Part shown: piece after piece, positions 1-7,475 of the stretch
How the letters are laid out: each line of letters begins with the position of its first letter
Position numbering within the stretch: the first letter of the stretch is position 1
Source: Gaiellales bacterium
GTDB lineage: Bacteria; Actinomycetota; Thermoleophilia; RBG-16-64-13
NCBI GenBank assembly: GCA_012719395.1
Contig: JAAYAL010000013.1
Location: 1 to 55,509 of the forward strand
Reading direction: 5' to 3'
DNA length: 55,509 nucleotides
Position numbers and translations under genes: made by a program
Notes under the pieces: generated by a model
What the model saw: the letters and a program-made list of their open reading frames with translations, nothing else
The model's database searches: none
What the model was told of the DNA's origin: nothing

Positions 1-106
1 GGCGTTCCGCAGGGCGCCGATGTGCGGAAGTCCTGCCCTTGGGCGCTGGTCGTGGGCAGGCTGACGCCCTGCGGGCGGCGTGCGGGCTGGTGTGTGAGCA
101 GATCCT

Positions 107-1182
107 TCAGGCCGGAAGCGGCGGCGGCAGGGCCCGCAAGGCGGAGAGCGCCCGCAAGAAGGACTCCTGCCAGGGCCATGCTGCCGGCAGAGCTAGGAGC
201 AAGCGCCGGGCCCGCCGGGTGATGCGTCCGGGAAGCGAAAGGAAGCGCTTCCTGAGCGTCTCGGTGGTGAGGCGGCCTTGCCCCATCATCCGTGTCACCC
301 AGCGCCCCAGGTTGTGAGCCATGACCTGCAGAGAAAGCCAGGCGGCATTGGCACCGAACTTGCCCGAGGGCAGGTGATTCAGGCCCACACCAAACTTCAG
401 ATCACGGATCACGTTCTCGATCTCGGCGTGGCGGCGGTGATCAGCTTCGAGGGTAAGGGTGTCACCTCTGCGATCGGTCACGAAGGCGTGGTAGGCGTAG
501 GTGGTGAAGAGAGCCAACTGACTGCCCGGGCTGGGAGGCACCCAACGCACGATGAGGCGGAAGCTCTGTTTGCCCCCAAAGGGGGTGTAGGGGAACTCGG
601 CCACGGCCGCCCCGGCAAAGACGTAGGGGATGGGCGGCCAGACTTGCTCTGGTAGCGCGGCGATCCTGGCCTGAAGGCTGCGGTGGAGCGGCAGGGTGAT
701 GGAGAAGCGCACTGCCGCCGGCCTTCTTCAGGCCGTAGGTCTCGCAGATGGTGGAGTCGAGGTCAATGGTGAGCGGCCCCTCTCCCGGTCCCGCCCCCAC
801 CCGCCAGGCCCGCTTAAGAGCCTGGCGGCTGACCACGTCCAACTGCAGGGCATGGCCCCATCGAAAGGAGCGCAGGAAGGTGCCCAGGGTGGAGGGGGCT
901 CGTACCTCGTGGCCCAGTACCGCGGCGCTCTTGCCTGAGCGCAGCTGGTCGGCGTCCTCGATGCAGTCGCCACCGGCCAAGCGCGGAGGCGATGAGGGTG
1001 AGCGCCTTCACCCCGGCGTTGCCCCGACCCGGGGCCCCCCCGAGATCGACCGCTCGGTCGAAGAGGTCGCGCAGGCCCAACTTCTCGGCCAGCATGGCCG
1101 GCAAAAGCAGGCCGGCGTCGGCAACCGCGTGAGGGTCCGAGAAGGCTACTGACAGGCGCTCGAGGCTGTGGGAAGATTGCAT
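107..1182 (-). pseudogene. Decayed IS1380-family transposase
   Basis: Remains of a DDE transposase read in three successive minus-strand frames. The N-terminal part (about 1182-1000) has the family's opening, with ADAGLLLPAMLAEKLGL and GRGNAGVKALTL. The middle part (about 980-730) contains GGDCIEDADQLRSG, APSTLGTFLRSF and the catalytic-Asp segment LTIDLDSTICETYG. The C-terminal part (about 715-107) contains AFVTDRRGDTL, AEIENVIRDLKFG and LPSGKFGANAAW. Between ICETYG and RFSITL, family members normally have roughly 100 more residues, so about 300 bp are deleted with a frame change near 715-725. A second frameshift lies near 980-1000. The copy cannot make an active enzyme. I could not define terminal inverted repeats or a target duplication. 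Family assignment is from recall of conserved motifs. Confidence 0.8.
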
Positions 1183-1598
1183 CTGACAGGTGCCTCTCTT
1201 TTCGGGTGTTTGTGACGTGTCGTAACTCACATTTTCCCAGGAAAGAGGGCACTTGTCTGCTACTTAGGACCTGATGTCACCCTGCGGCGTCGGTGGATTC
1301 CGGCTTAGCCGGCTGCCGAGCAACCGGCGGACCGCAGACGGAAACCCGCACTCGCGGCCATCCCCGGCAACCCTACCGTCCAGGCGCGCCGCCACGCGGG
1401 TGCAATCGCGGTTGCCCCGGTTCAGATGGCCCCACGTGCTGGACTAAACCAGGCAGGGAGAGGCCACCCATGAGGCGGCGGCCGCATCGCCTTACTAAGA
1501 GTCTATGCCCATCCCCGCCGTCTTTTGCCTTTCCTTACGGCCTTCCCACTAACCTATGCCGCAGCAGATTCGGGCAACCCCATGCAGGAGGAGTGCGC
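1183..1598. other. Intergenic segment with nested inverted repeats
   Basis: No coding region is convincing here. Two nested arm pairs are visible: GGCCATC at 1356-1362 with GATGGCC at 1425-1431, and GGCAACC at 1366-1372 with GGTTGCC at 1410-1416. The apex holds a CGCG/CGCG mini-stem at 1395-1410. A separate 5-bp hairpin, CCGGC-TTA-GCCGG, sits at 1300-1312. The segment ends at a well-formed ribosome binding site for the small membrane protein that follows. It could be a structured 5' leader, but it matches no riboswitch class I can recognise. Confidence 0.4.
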
Positions 1599-1751
1599 AT
1601 GGCCTTTCATCTGGGCGGTTGGAACATCGTCTTCGTCATCTTTGTGGTCATTCTGATCGGCGCCGCTTTCTACTTCGACCGTCAGACTGCGGCCGCCACC
1701 AAGGGCCAGGATGAGGCACCCACGTCGGGCGCGCCGTTGCGCAAGAAATGA
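1599..1751 (+). CDS. Small single-pass membrane protein, 50 aa
   Basis: A short gene beginning at an ATG preceded by AGGAGGA at good spacing. The product starts MAFHLGGWNIVFVIFVVILI, giving one hydrophobic helix over residues 9-25. A polar, Lys-ending tail of about 25 residues follows. There is no signal peptidase site and no recognised family. The strong Shine-Dalgarno and the clean helix support a real gene, and the length alone makes it easy to miss. It stands between the IS remnant and a convergent Ig-like gene remnant, so it has no operon partners to suggest a role. Function unknown. Confidence 0.6.
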   Translation: MAFHLGGWNIVFVIFVVILIGAAFYFDRQTAAATKGQDEAPTSGAPLRKK

Positions 1752-1788
1752 GACCGCCGTCGGCGCGCGGAGCTGCCGTCGCCCACCC

Positions 1789-2065
1789 CTGCAGGTGCAC
1801 GCTGTCCACGTCCGCGCCGCTGACGGCCAGATCGAACTCAATGCTCACCTCGTGGTCCAGCGGCACCTCCGTAGCCCCGGGGGACGGGAGACGATGTTGG
1901 GCAGTGTCGCGCTGGTAACGCTCCACGCGTAAGGCATGTCGGCCAGTCGCGTCCAGCACGGGTCGCCTTATGCGGCCCCAGGATGCGGCCGGTGAGGTGC
2001 ACCAGGTACGTGATGCCCGGCTTGAGGTCCTTTTCCAGGACCAGGTTGAGTACCTGTCGGTGTCG
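1789..2065 (-). pseudogene. Remnant of a Big_5-type Ig-like repeat protein
   Basis: Two minus-strand pieces in different frames look like neighbouring parts of a bacterial Ig-like (Big_5) surface protein. The upstream piece (about 2065-1973) reads VLNLVLEKDLKPGITYLVHL, the typical end strand of such a domain. The downstream piece (about 1959-1789) contains SPGATEVPLDHEVSIEFDLA, the typical opening strand. The frames change near 1965. No start codon or signal peptide remains. The upstream piece is also overrun, in another frame, by the tail of the GGDEF/EAL gene. I infer a deletion or rearrangement joined the two genes. Confidence 0.5.
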
Positions 2066-4550
2066 AAGCGAGCCCCGAGGAGGTGGGCCCAGGGCCGGCG
2101 CAGCGCTCTGCGTGGTGGCGCAGGTAGTGCTCTCGCTGACGGGAACGGTCGGGCCAGTAATCCGTCGCGGAGTAGCGTGAGAACGCCCATCGTTCCAAGT
2201 CGTCGGCCGGCATGGGGGGACCGACATAGAATCCTTGAATGCAGTCGCAGCCAAGTTCTCGGGCGCATGCGAACTCTTCAGCCGTCTCGACTCCCTCGAT
2301 CGTCACGGTGAGGCCGAGTTCGTGGGCCAGGGTGGTGGTCGAACGGATGATCGCACGATGGTCGCGCCGCGTATTCACGTCGCGCACGAAGGAGCGATCG
2401 ATCTTCACATCGCTGACAGGAAGCTGGCTCATGTAGGACAGAGACGAGTAGCCCGTCCCGAAGTCGTCGATCGCCAGTCGCACGCCCAGCCCGCGCATCG
2501 CTTCGAGGACGCGCCGCGCCTGCTCTGGGTCCCTCATGACACTGGTCTCGGTGATCTCCAACCACAGGCCATCAGGTGAGACGCCGGCTCGGCGGAGGCT
2601 CTTCTCCACCACGCTTGGGAGCGTGGGATCCCGCAAACTGATAGCCGAGAGGTTCACTGCAACACCCACGCCGGATCCCTGCCCTCCCTTTCCACCAAAC
2701 GTGTGGAGAGCCGCATCCAGTGCCCACTGGGTGAGCAGCGGCAGCCAGCCGTTCTGCTCGGCCAATGGGATGAACTCCGAGGGTGGGATCATCTCGCCAT
2801 CGCTACGCTGCCAGCGTGCCAATGCCTCCACCCGGACCAAGCGCCCGCTAACCGCGTCGATCTGCGGCTGGTAGTGGAGTTCCAGTGATCCTTCTCTGAT
2901 CGCTGTCTGAAGGTCCGCAACCAGTGCCAGCCGCTCGCGGGTGTCGGAGTCTGTATCAGCCCGATAGACTCGCAAGCGCTGGATGTCTTCCCGGGCTGCG
3001 GAGCAGGCGACTTCTGCTCGGCGCAAGAGTTCTTCTGCATCCGAGCCGTGCTGCGGGGAGGTCGCTATGCCGATACTGACCGACAGCAAGACCTGTTGCC
3101 CGCCCACGTGGAAAGGCTCGGCGAGTTGTTCCCTCAGGAGTCCAGCTGTCGACAGCGATGCTACTTCATCCTGGCCGGCCAGCACCACGGCGAACCGGTC
3201 ACCTTCCAGGCGAGCCGGATAGATGGCGCCCCCGGCATTCGCGGTGAGTCGGTCCGCGAACTGGCGTAGCACTATGTTTCCAGCCTCATAACCCAAGGTG
3301 CCGTTGATCACCCGGAAGCGGGTGAGATTCAGCGCCAGCACGCTGAGAGGTTGGGTAGCGCAGGTGGGCGTGGACTCATCCAATAGTTGGGCTATCAGAC
3401 TGCGGACGGCGGGGCGGTTGGGCAGACCAGTGAGTTGGTCATGCAGACTGCTGTGTATCAGCTTCTCCTCCAGCCGCTTGCGGAGCGTGATGTCGCGCAT
3501 CACCAGCACCCGACCGATCGGATTCCCCCCATTTCCAATCGGGGACGCGACGATCTCGAGCCAGCGCTTCGACCCACTCACGTCGGTGATCATTGTCTGA
3601 ATCGGCACCGTATTCCGCTCTGCGCCGCCGGCGCTCGCAACCATCTGCTTGATGCCTGCGAAAAGGTCGAACACCGATTCGCCAACCAGCGCCTTCTGCG
3701 ATCTGCCCAGTATTCTTTCGGCGGAGAGGTTGGCCGCCACCACTGCCCAGCGCTGGTCAGTGACAACGACGACATCGCGCATGTCCCGCAGCATGGTCGC
3801 GTTGGCCATGGGCACAAGCGCCGGTGTGGTGCAGAGCACATTGTGGCGTGAGAGGCCCAGCCACACCAGAGCCCCGCAAGCAGCGATAGCCGCCGGCGTG
3901 AGGTCGATCCCCCCGAGGACGTCGCCCTTCAGCAGGCGCAGGATGCTTGCCCCGGTTGGAATCAGCACAGCGCCGATGAGGATGACGATCTGCGAGAGAA
4001 AGGCAACGCCGCGGCGGCGCACCACGCTAGACAGGAGAACAACCGCGCCGCCAAGCGTACACGAGAACGAGTAAGCCGCCCACACAGTGAACCATGGGCC
4101 ATGTTCAACGAGCAAAGGTTGCCCGATCCCTGGGGCGGACGGGTAGATCGCGGACCACATGTATGGGCAGTCCGGAGCGGCGAAGACAAAAACCACGGTG
4201 ACGAACGGGATGATGGCAAGCATTCCTAGGACAAGCGCACGAAGCTTCCGCTGCGAGGGCCAAAAGCCGGCGTATCCCAGCGCGAAGAGGAGCCAGCTTG
4301 GCGCCGTCACCGCGATTCCCAGGTACCTGTGCTTGGCCGACAACAAGATGGCAGCGGTGGAGGTGGAGCAGACCTCCGCCACGGCGCACGCAACCCACAC
4401 CGCAGCGCCCAACATGTTCACGCCGAGGAAGAGCCCTCCTGGGACGTGGCGCCGCCGCCACGCGAGGCGTGCGGCCATTGCCGCAAACGTGAGCGCGATG
4501 CCTGAAGCCACGGAATAGACACTGAGTGCGACTGCCTCCGTGGTGACCGT
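1968..4550 (-). CDS. Membrane-bound 7TM-PAS-GGDEF-EAL protein (c-di-GMP turnover)
   Basis: A cyclic-di-GMP signalling protein of about 860 residues. The N-terminal ~230 residues are seven hydrophobic helices of the histidine-kinase 7TM sensor type. A PAS domain follows (IGRVLVMRDITLRKRLEEKL at its end). The GGDEF domain has SSLHDQLTGLPNRPA, but its signature is LEGDRFAVVL, so cyclase activity is doubtful. The EAL domain keeps RVEALARW, EITETSVM, IDDFGTGYSSL, KIDRSFV and TIEGVET, so phosphodiesterase activity is likely. The start is the ATG after GGAGAGGGG; an upstream extension to 4679 is less likely. After RYSATDYW the last ~60 residues are low-complexity read-through of a frameshifted Ig-like remnant, so the native C-terminus is probably lost. 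Confidence 0.85.
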   Translation of the reverse strand, partial: TVTTEAVALSVYSVASGIALTFAAMAARLAWRRRHVPGGLFLGVNMLGAAVWVACAVAEVCSTSTAAILLSAKHRYLGIAVTAPSWLLFALGYAGFWPSQRKLRALVLGMLAIIPFVTVVFVFAAPDCPYMWSAIYPSAPGIGQPLLVEHGPWFTVWAAYSFSCTLGGAVVLLSSVVRRRGVAFLSQIVILIGAVLIPTGASILRLLKGDVLGGIDLTPAAIAACGALVWLGLSRHNVLCTTPALVPMANATMLRDMRDVVVVTDQRWAVVAANLSAERILGRSQKALVGESVFDLFAGIKQMVASAGGAERNTVPIQTMITDVSGSKRWLEIVASPIGNGGNPIGRVLVMRDITLRKRLEEKLIHSSLHDQLTGLPNRPAVRSLIAQLLDESTPTCATQPLSVLALNLTRFRVINGTLGYEAGNIVLRQFADRLTANAGGAIYPARLEGDRFAVVLAGQDEVASLSTAGLLREQLAEPFHVGGQQVLLSVSIGIATSPQHGSDAEELLRRAEVACSAAREDIQRLRVYRADTDSDTRERLALVADLQTAIREGSLELHYQPQIDAVSGRLVRVEALARWQRSDGEMIPPSEFIPLAEQNGWLPLLTQWALDAALHTFGGKGGQGSGVGVAVNLSAISLRDPTLPSVVEKSLRRAGVSPDGLWLEITETSVMRDPEQARRVLEAMRGLGVRLAIDDFGTGYSSLSYMSQLPVSDVKIDRSFVRDVNTRRDHRAIIRSTTTLAHELGLTVTIEGVETAEEFACARELGCDCIQGFYVGPPMPADDLERWAFSRYSATDYWPDRSRQREHYLRHHAERCAGPGPTSSGLASTPTGTQPGPGKGPQAGHHVPGAPHRPHPGAA

Positions 4551-4891
4551 CATCCCCTCTCCAGTGCCACGCTGCCATCCCCACGGATGTTGGGCACTAT
4601 CACCAGTATCGGCAGGAACGGCGCCAACCATGACTCCAGTCCCTTGGTGCGCCCACGTACTGGACGCTCCCGCTGCCATGCCTGCCGATCACTCCCTCAC
4701 GCGCCCCGGCGGCGGCGCGAGGCGGGCTTGCGGGTCGACCGCTCGCGGCACGAACGAGCCTGTCAGAGAGGCCGCGAGATTAGCAGATCCGGGGCCTCTG
4801 CGTCATCCCCAATCAGTTCGTCGTCCGTCCGTACCTCGCTCAACTGTTTCAAGCGGCTTGCCGATTCCGACCCGCCACCAATCGGACTCGA
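4551..4891. other. Intergenic region, no gene assigned
   Basis: About 340 bases between cobD and the GGDEF/EAL gene. One minus-strand frame (about 4875-4770) stays open and ends DDELIGDDAEAPDLLISRPL before a stop, but it has no ATG and no ribosome binding site. It may be the tail of a lost gene. A TGCTAATCT element at about 4786-4778 resembles the extended -10 motif seen elsewhere in the window and could serve the GGDEF/EAL gene. Nothing else is recognisable. Confidence 0.3.
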
Positions 4892-5872
4892 TCAACCGGC
4901 CGACCGCAGTCGTTGATCAAACCGCTCCGGGACTGCTCTCCACCGAGGCAGCACGAAGAAGAAAGTGGCCAAGCCGGAAGTCGCCCACATCAGACTGACC
5001 GCACGAGCGATGTCGTTGATCTCGAGGGGTCTTCTCGGCTCGCCGAAGAAAGGCGCAGAAACCTGCCGTCCGGCCCGGCACACGGGTCCTTCAAGTCGTA
5101 CCCCCGAAGCGCCGGCGAAGGCGGCCTCGGCAAGCCCGGAATTGGGGCTGGCGTGCTTCTTGGCATCGCGACGAACTGCGGCGATCGCTCCCCTCGGGCT
5201 ATACCTCAGGATGGCGGCAGCCAGAACCGTGCAGGGCACGGCCAGTCGAGCGGGAAGATAGTTGGCCAGATCGTCGAGCCTGGCCGATGCCCAGCCAAAT
5301 CGTAGGTAACGGGCGTTCTTGTATCCGAATATCGAATCGAGCGTACTAGGAGCTTTGAAGGCGATGACAGCCGGTGCCCCACCAACGAAGGCGTGGAAGA
5401 GCGGAGCGACGACACCATCGGTGGTATTCTCGGCCACACTCTCGACTGCCGCCCTCACTACGCCATCGACACCGAGGTTGGCGGTGTCACGCCCCACCAT
5501 GCGGCTCACGGCTTCCCTCGCGCCCGGCAGGTCTTGACTTCGCAGCCGTTGTTGAACTCGCTCAGCGTGATCCGCAAGGTCCCGCGCGGCCAAGCACGTG
5601 TAGATGAGGCCAATGGAAACCAGATCGCCGACGCGGGGATCAAGCCGCCGGGCGGCACGCTCAAGAGTCAGGGCGGTCGCAGTGCTGGCAGAGACGACAA
5701 TAGCGGCCACCATAACACCGGCCGCCTTCTCGTTCGGGATGCGGCTGCGGCAGGGAGCCTCGACAACGGCTGCCAGCCGGCCGATCAGCCGCACCGGGTG
5801 CGGCATAGACGGAGGGTCGCCGATGAGGACGTCGATAACAGACGCGCACAGTACCTTCTGCCACAACTTCAA
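4892..5872 (-). CDS. cobD: Adenosylcobinamide-phosphate synthase CobD/CbiB
   Basis: Membrane enzyme of cobalamin synthesis. It attaches the aminopropanol (or its phosphate) to adenosylcobyric acid to give adenosylcobinamide (phosphate). The 326-residue product has the family's LIGDPPSMPHPVRLIG opening, the SVAENTTDGVVAPLFHAFVG segment and the TLDSIFGYKNARYLRFGW and ARLDDLANYLPARL blocks. Several hydrophobic stretches fit a multi-pass membrane protein. Family members usually read NTLDSM where this one reads PSTLDS, a small departure. It follows hemD by 57 bases on the same strand, so the two were probably one tetrapyrrole operon. The B12-dependent glutamate mutase operon at 53-55 kb is a possible consumer. 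Confidence 0.9.
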   Translation of the reverse strand: MKLWQKVLCASVIDVLIGDPPSMPHPVRLIGRLAAVVEAPCRSRIPNEKAAGVMVAAIVVSASTATALTLERAARRLDPRVGDLVSIGLIYTCLAARDLADHAERVQQRLRSQDLPGAREAVSRMVGRDTANLGVDGVVRAAVESVAENTTDGVVAPLFHAFVGGAPAVIAFKAPSTLDSIFGYKNARYLRFGWASARLDDLANYLPARLAVPCTVLAAAILRYSPRGAIAAVRRDAKKHASPNSGLAEAAFAGASGVRLEGPVCRAGRQVSAPFFGEPRRPLEINDIARAVSLMWATSGLATFFFVLPRWRAVPERFDQRLRSAG

Positions 5873-5929
5873 GACTGCTCCTCACCTCATCGCAGTGGTA
5901 GCGCTTGGGCTCACCACAAGCCCTGCCAT

Positions 5930-6625
5930 CTACCGTCCGAGTTGGTCGGCGATCAACCGCACCAGTTCCCGCGCTCCCGCCTCTCTTGCCTTCAGGTCCA
6001 CTTTGATGCCAAGCATGATCGCTTCGTCTGAGGCCGACTCACACGTAGCGACAACCAATTGCCGGCAAACGGCATTGCCCGGGTAAGTGTCCACGAAGGC
6101 CCGTGCCGCCCCAGTGCCGACGAGAACCACAGCATCATGGTCGTCCAGAAAGGGCACGGGGAAGCGTTCATCCACCTCGTAGGAGTACAGCGGAAGAGGA
6201 TCGACGACCGAAGAGACGTCGCTTGGTTGCGCTGGTGCGATGACCCGCAACACCACTTCTTCGATCTCTTCCACGCTGCCAACGACCAGCACGCGCCCCA
6301 GCGGCTTGTGAATGGGCGCATCGAACTCATGGTCGACTCTGAGTCGTGACCGTCTCAGCCGGGTGCGCGTGGTTTCATCGATCACGCCAAGACGGCATCC
6401 CGTCAATGCCCGAACGTCGGTGCCTTGCTGCTCCAACTGCCCCAGCAGCACGTCGACTGCCTGGGGTGACGTGAACACGACCTGGTCGGCCGCCCGCAGG
6501 CGGCTGAGGAGGTCGGGCTGCGCGACCTCCGGCTGGATCGTGAGTAGAGGGACGACTGTGACCTCGGCCCCCGCCTCGGAAAGTGCCCGAGCCAGATCAA
6601 GAGTACAAGCGAAAGCACGAGGCAC
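5930..6625 (-). CDS. hemD: Uroporphyrinogen-III synthase domain (HemD), 5' end compromised
   Basis: Closes hydroxymethylbilane to uroporphyrinogen III, the branch point to heme, siroheme and B12. Homology begins upstream of the GTG used here: the same frame reads CLAGKRILVPRAFACTLDLA, and the GTG is the Val of ILVPR. Open frame extends back to about 6688 without any ATG or GTG. One base further out of frame lies the end of a SUMT (CobA) domain, so this was the C-terminal half of a CobA-HemD fusion. The body (LLTIQPEV, VVFTSPQAVDVLLGQL, AVVLVGTGAARAFV) is intact. Whether it is still translated, from GTG 6625 or by frameshifting, is open. Confidence 0.75.
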   Translation of the reverse strand: MPRAFACTLDLARALSEAGAEVTVVPLLTIQPEVAQPDLLSRLRAADQVVFTSPQAVDVLLGQLEQQGTDVRALTGCRLGVIDETTRTRLRRSRLRVDHEFDAPIHKPLGRVLVVGSVEEIEEVVLRVIAPAQPSDVSSVVDPLPLYSYEVDERFPVPFLDDHDAVVLVGTGAARAFVDTYPGNAVCRQLVVATCESASDEAIMLGIKVDLKAREAGARELVRLIADQLGR

Positions 6626-6687
6626 GAGGATGCGCTTCCCTGCCAGACACCCCTGGCGGTGCCAAATGACGGTATCGCGGAGCCCTA

Positions 6688-6870
6688 CCCCTCACCGACG
6701 ACGAGCGTGGCGGGACTGCGCAGCCCTGCAGCGGCCGCGCGGGCCGCGATGTCGCTCAAGTCACCAACCACCACACGCTCACCCGGCGTGGTACCTCGCT
6801 CGATGACTGCGGCCGGGGTGCTCGTATTCCTCCCCTCGCTCTTCAGTTGGCGGTGAAGGTCGGGGTCGAT
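6688..6870 (-). pseudogene. cobA: C-terminal fragment of uroporphyrinogen-III C-methyltransferase
   Basis: Only the last ~55 residues of SUMT remain. They include STPAAVIERGTTPGERVVVG and DIAARAAAAGLRSPATLVVG, the conserved end of the CobA/SUMT fold. It stops at a TAG right after VVGEG. Shifting one base in the GGGGTAGGG run continues as GVGLRDTVIWHRQGCLAGKR, straight into HemD, so a single-base indel separates the two domains. Upstream of about 6870 the homology ends and sequence of the integrase-side segment begins. The methyltransferase active site is therefore lost at this locus. Confidence 0.7.
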
Positions 6871-7045
6871 GAGGCAGTGCACGAAACTGCGCTGCCTGTC
6901 CCCCTGCGGTGTCCGGTCTGACACGGTGCCCCTCCTTGCAGTGGTCTGGGAACACCATGACAACAGACCTGTTTGCTGTCAACAACTGTGATTCACGTTG
7001 GCCGCAGCGTCGAAAAGATGATGACTAGGTTGCATTCAAACGCAG

Positions 7046-7051
7046 TATATT
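7046..7051 (+). promoter_or_regulatory. -10 element of a leaderless promoter
   Basis: TATATT lies exactly six bases before the ATG of the XRE-like regulator, and no ribosome binding site is present. The predicted transcription start coincides with the A of the ATG. No good -35 is visible. The same geometry occurs at rsmI and dinB. Confidence 0.45.
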
Positions 7052-7057
7052 GCGGAT

Positions 7058-7441
7058 ATGGACACCAACAACAATGTTTTCAGTTATGCCCACGAGAGTT
7101 TCGCGGAGACAGCGAACGCTCTTCTGCGGGCGCAGACGGGAAGGCCCAAGCCGTCCTATGCCGGTCTGGTGCGGGCGGCCGTGCAGCGCGGGTGGCCCTA
7201 TACGCCGCAGTACCTGTCGCAGATGCTGTCCGGCGACCGCGCGCCCACCATGGAGGCCATGGAGATCGTGGCCCCGCTTCTAGGCGTGCGGCCGGACTAC
7301 TTCCGCGAGTACCGGGTGGAGCGGGTGCGTCGCTGGTTCATCGAGCACCCCGCCCTGGACGACCACTTCTACGAGCAGATTGCCGCCTTCGTGGCAGGGG
7401 TTGTCCCGCAAAGAGCACCTCACCCAGGCGCACTGCGATAA
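7058..7441 (+). CDS. XRE-like helix-turn-helix regulator of the integrated segment
   Basis: A 127-residue DNA-binding protein. Residues ~33-75 (YAGLVRAAVQRGWPYTPQYL, LSGDRAPTMEAMEIVAPLLG) form a lambda-repressor-like HTH. The RPDYFREYRVERVRRWF segment after it is common in small actinobacterial XRE proteins. It sits just before the integrase on the same strand, where excision or integration regulators of mobile elements are often found. Past the last recognisable part (AAFVAGVV), another frame reads on to HCDNCGSTWLF and a stop, a CxxC-like tail. A frameshift near 7400 may therefore have replaced the original C-terminus. Confidence 0.65.
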   Translation: MDTNNNVFSYAHESFAETANALLRAQTGRPKPSYAGLVRAAVQRGWPYTPQYLSQMLSGDRAPTMEAMEIVAPLLGVRPDYFREYRVERVRRWFIEHPALDDHFYEQIAAFVAGVVPQRAPHPGALR

Positions 7442-7475
7442 CTGCGGCTCGACCTGGCTGTTCTAGGCCAGCGTG

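Noticed and set aside
1-106. Terminal inverted repeat of the IS1380-type remnant
   Set aside because: No pair of matching ends could be established between this stretch and 1200-1300.
1356-1431. SAM-type or cobalamin-type riboswitch before the small membrane protein
   Set aside because: CCGGCAACC and GGGTGCAAT recall SAM-I fragments, but the arms pair differently and the conserved core is incomplete. Kept only as a structured region.
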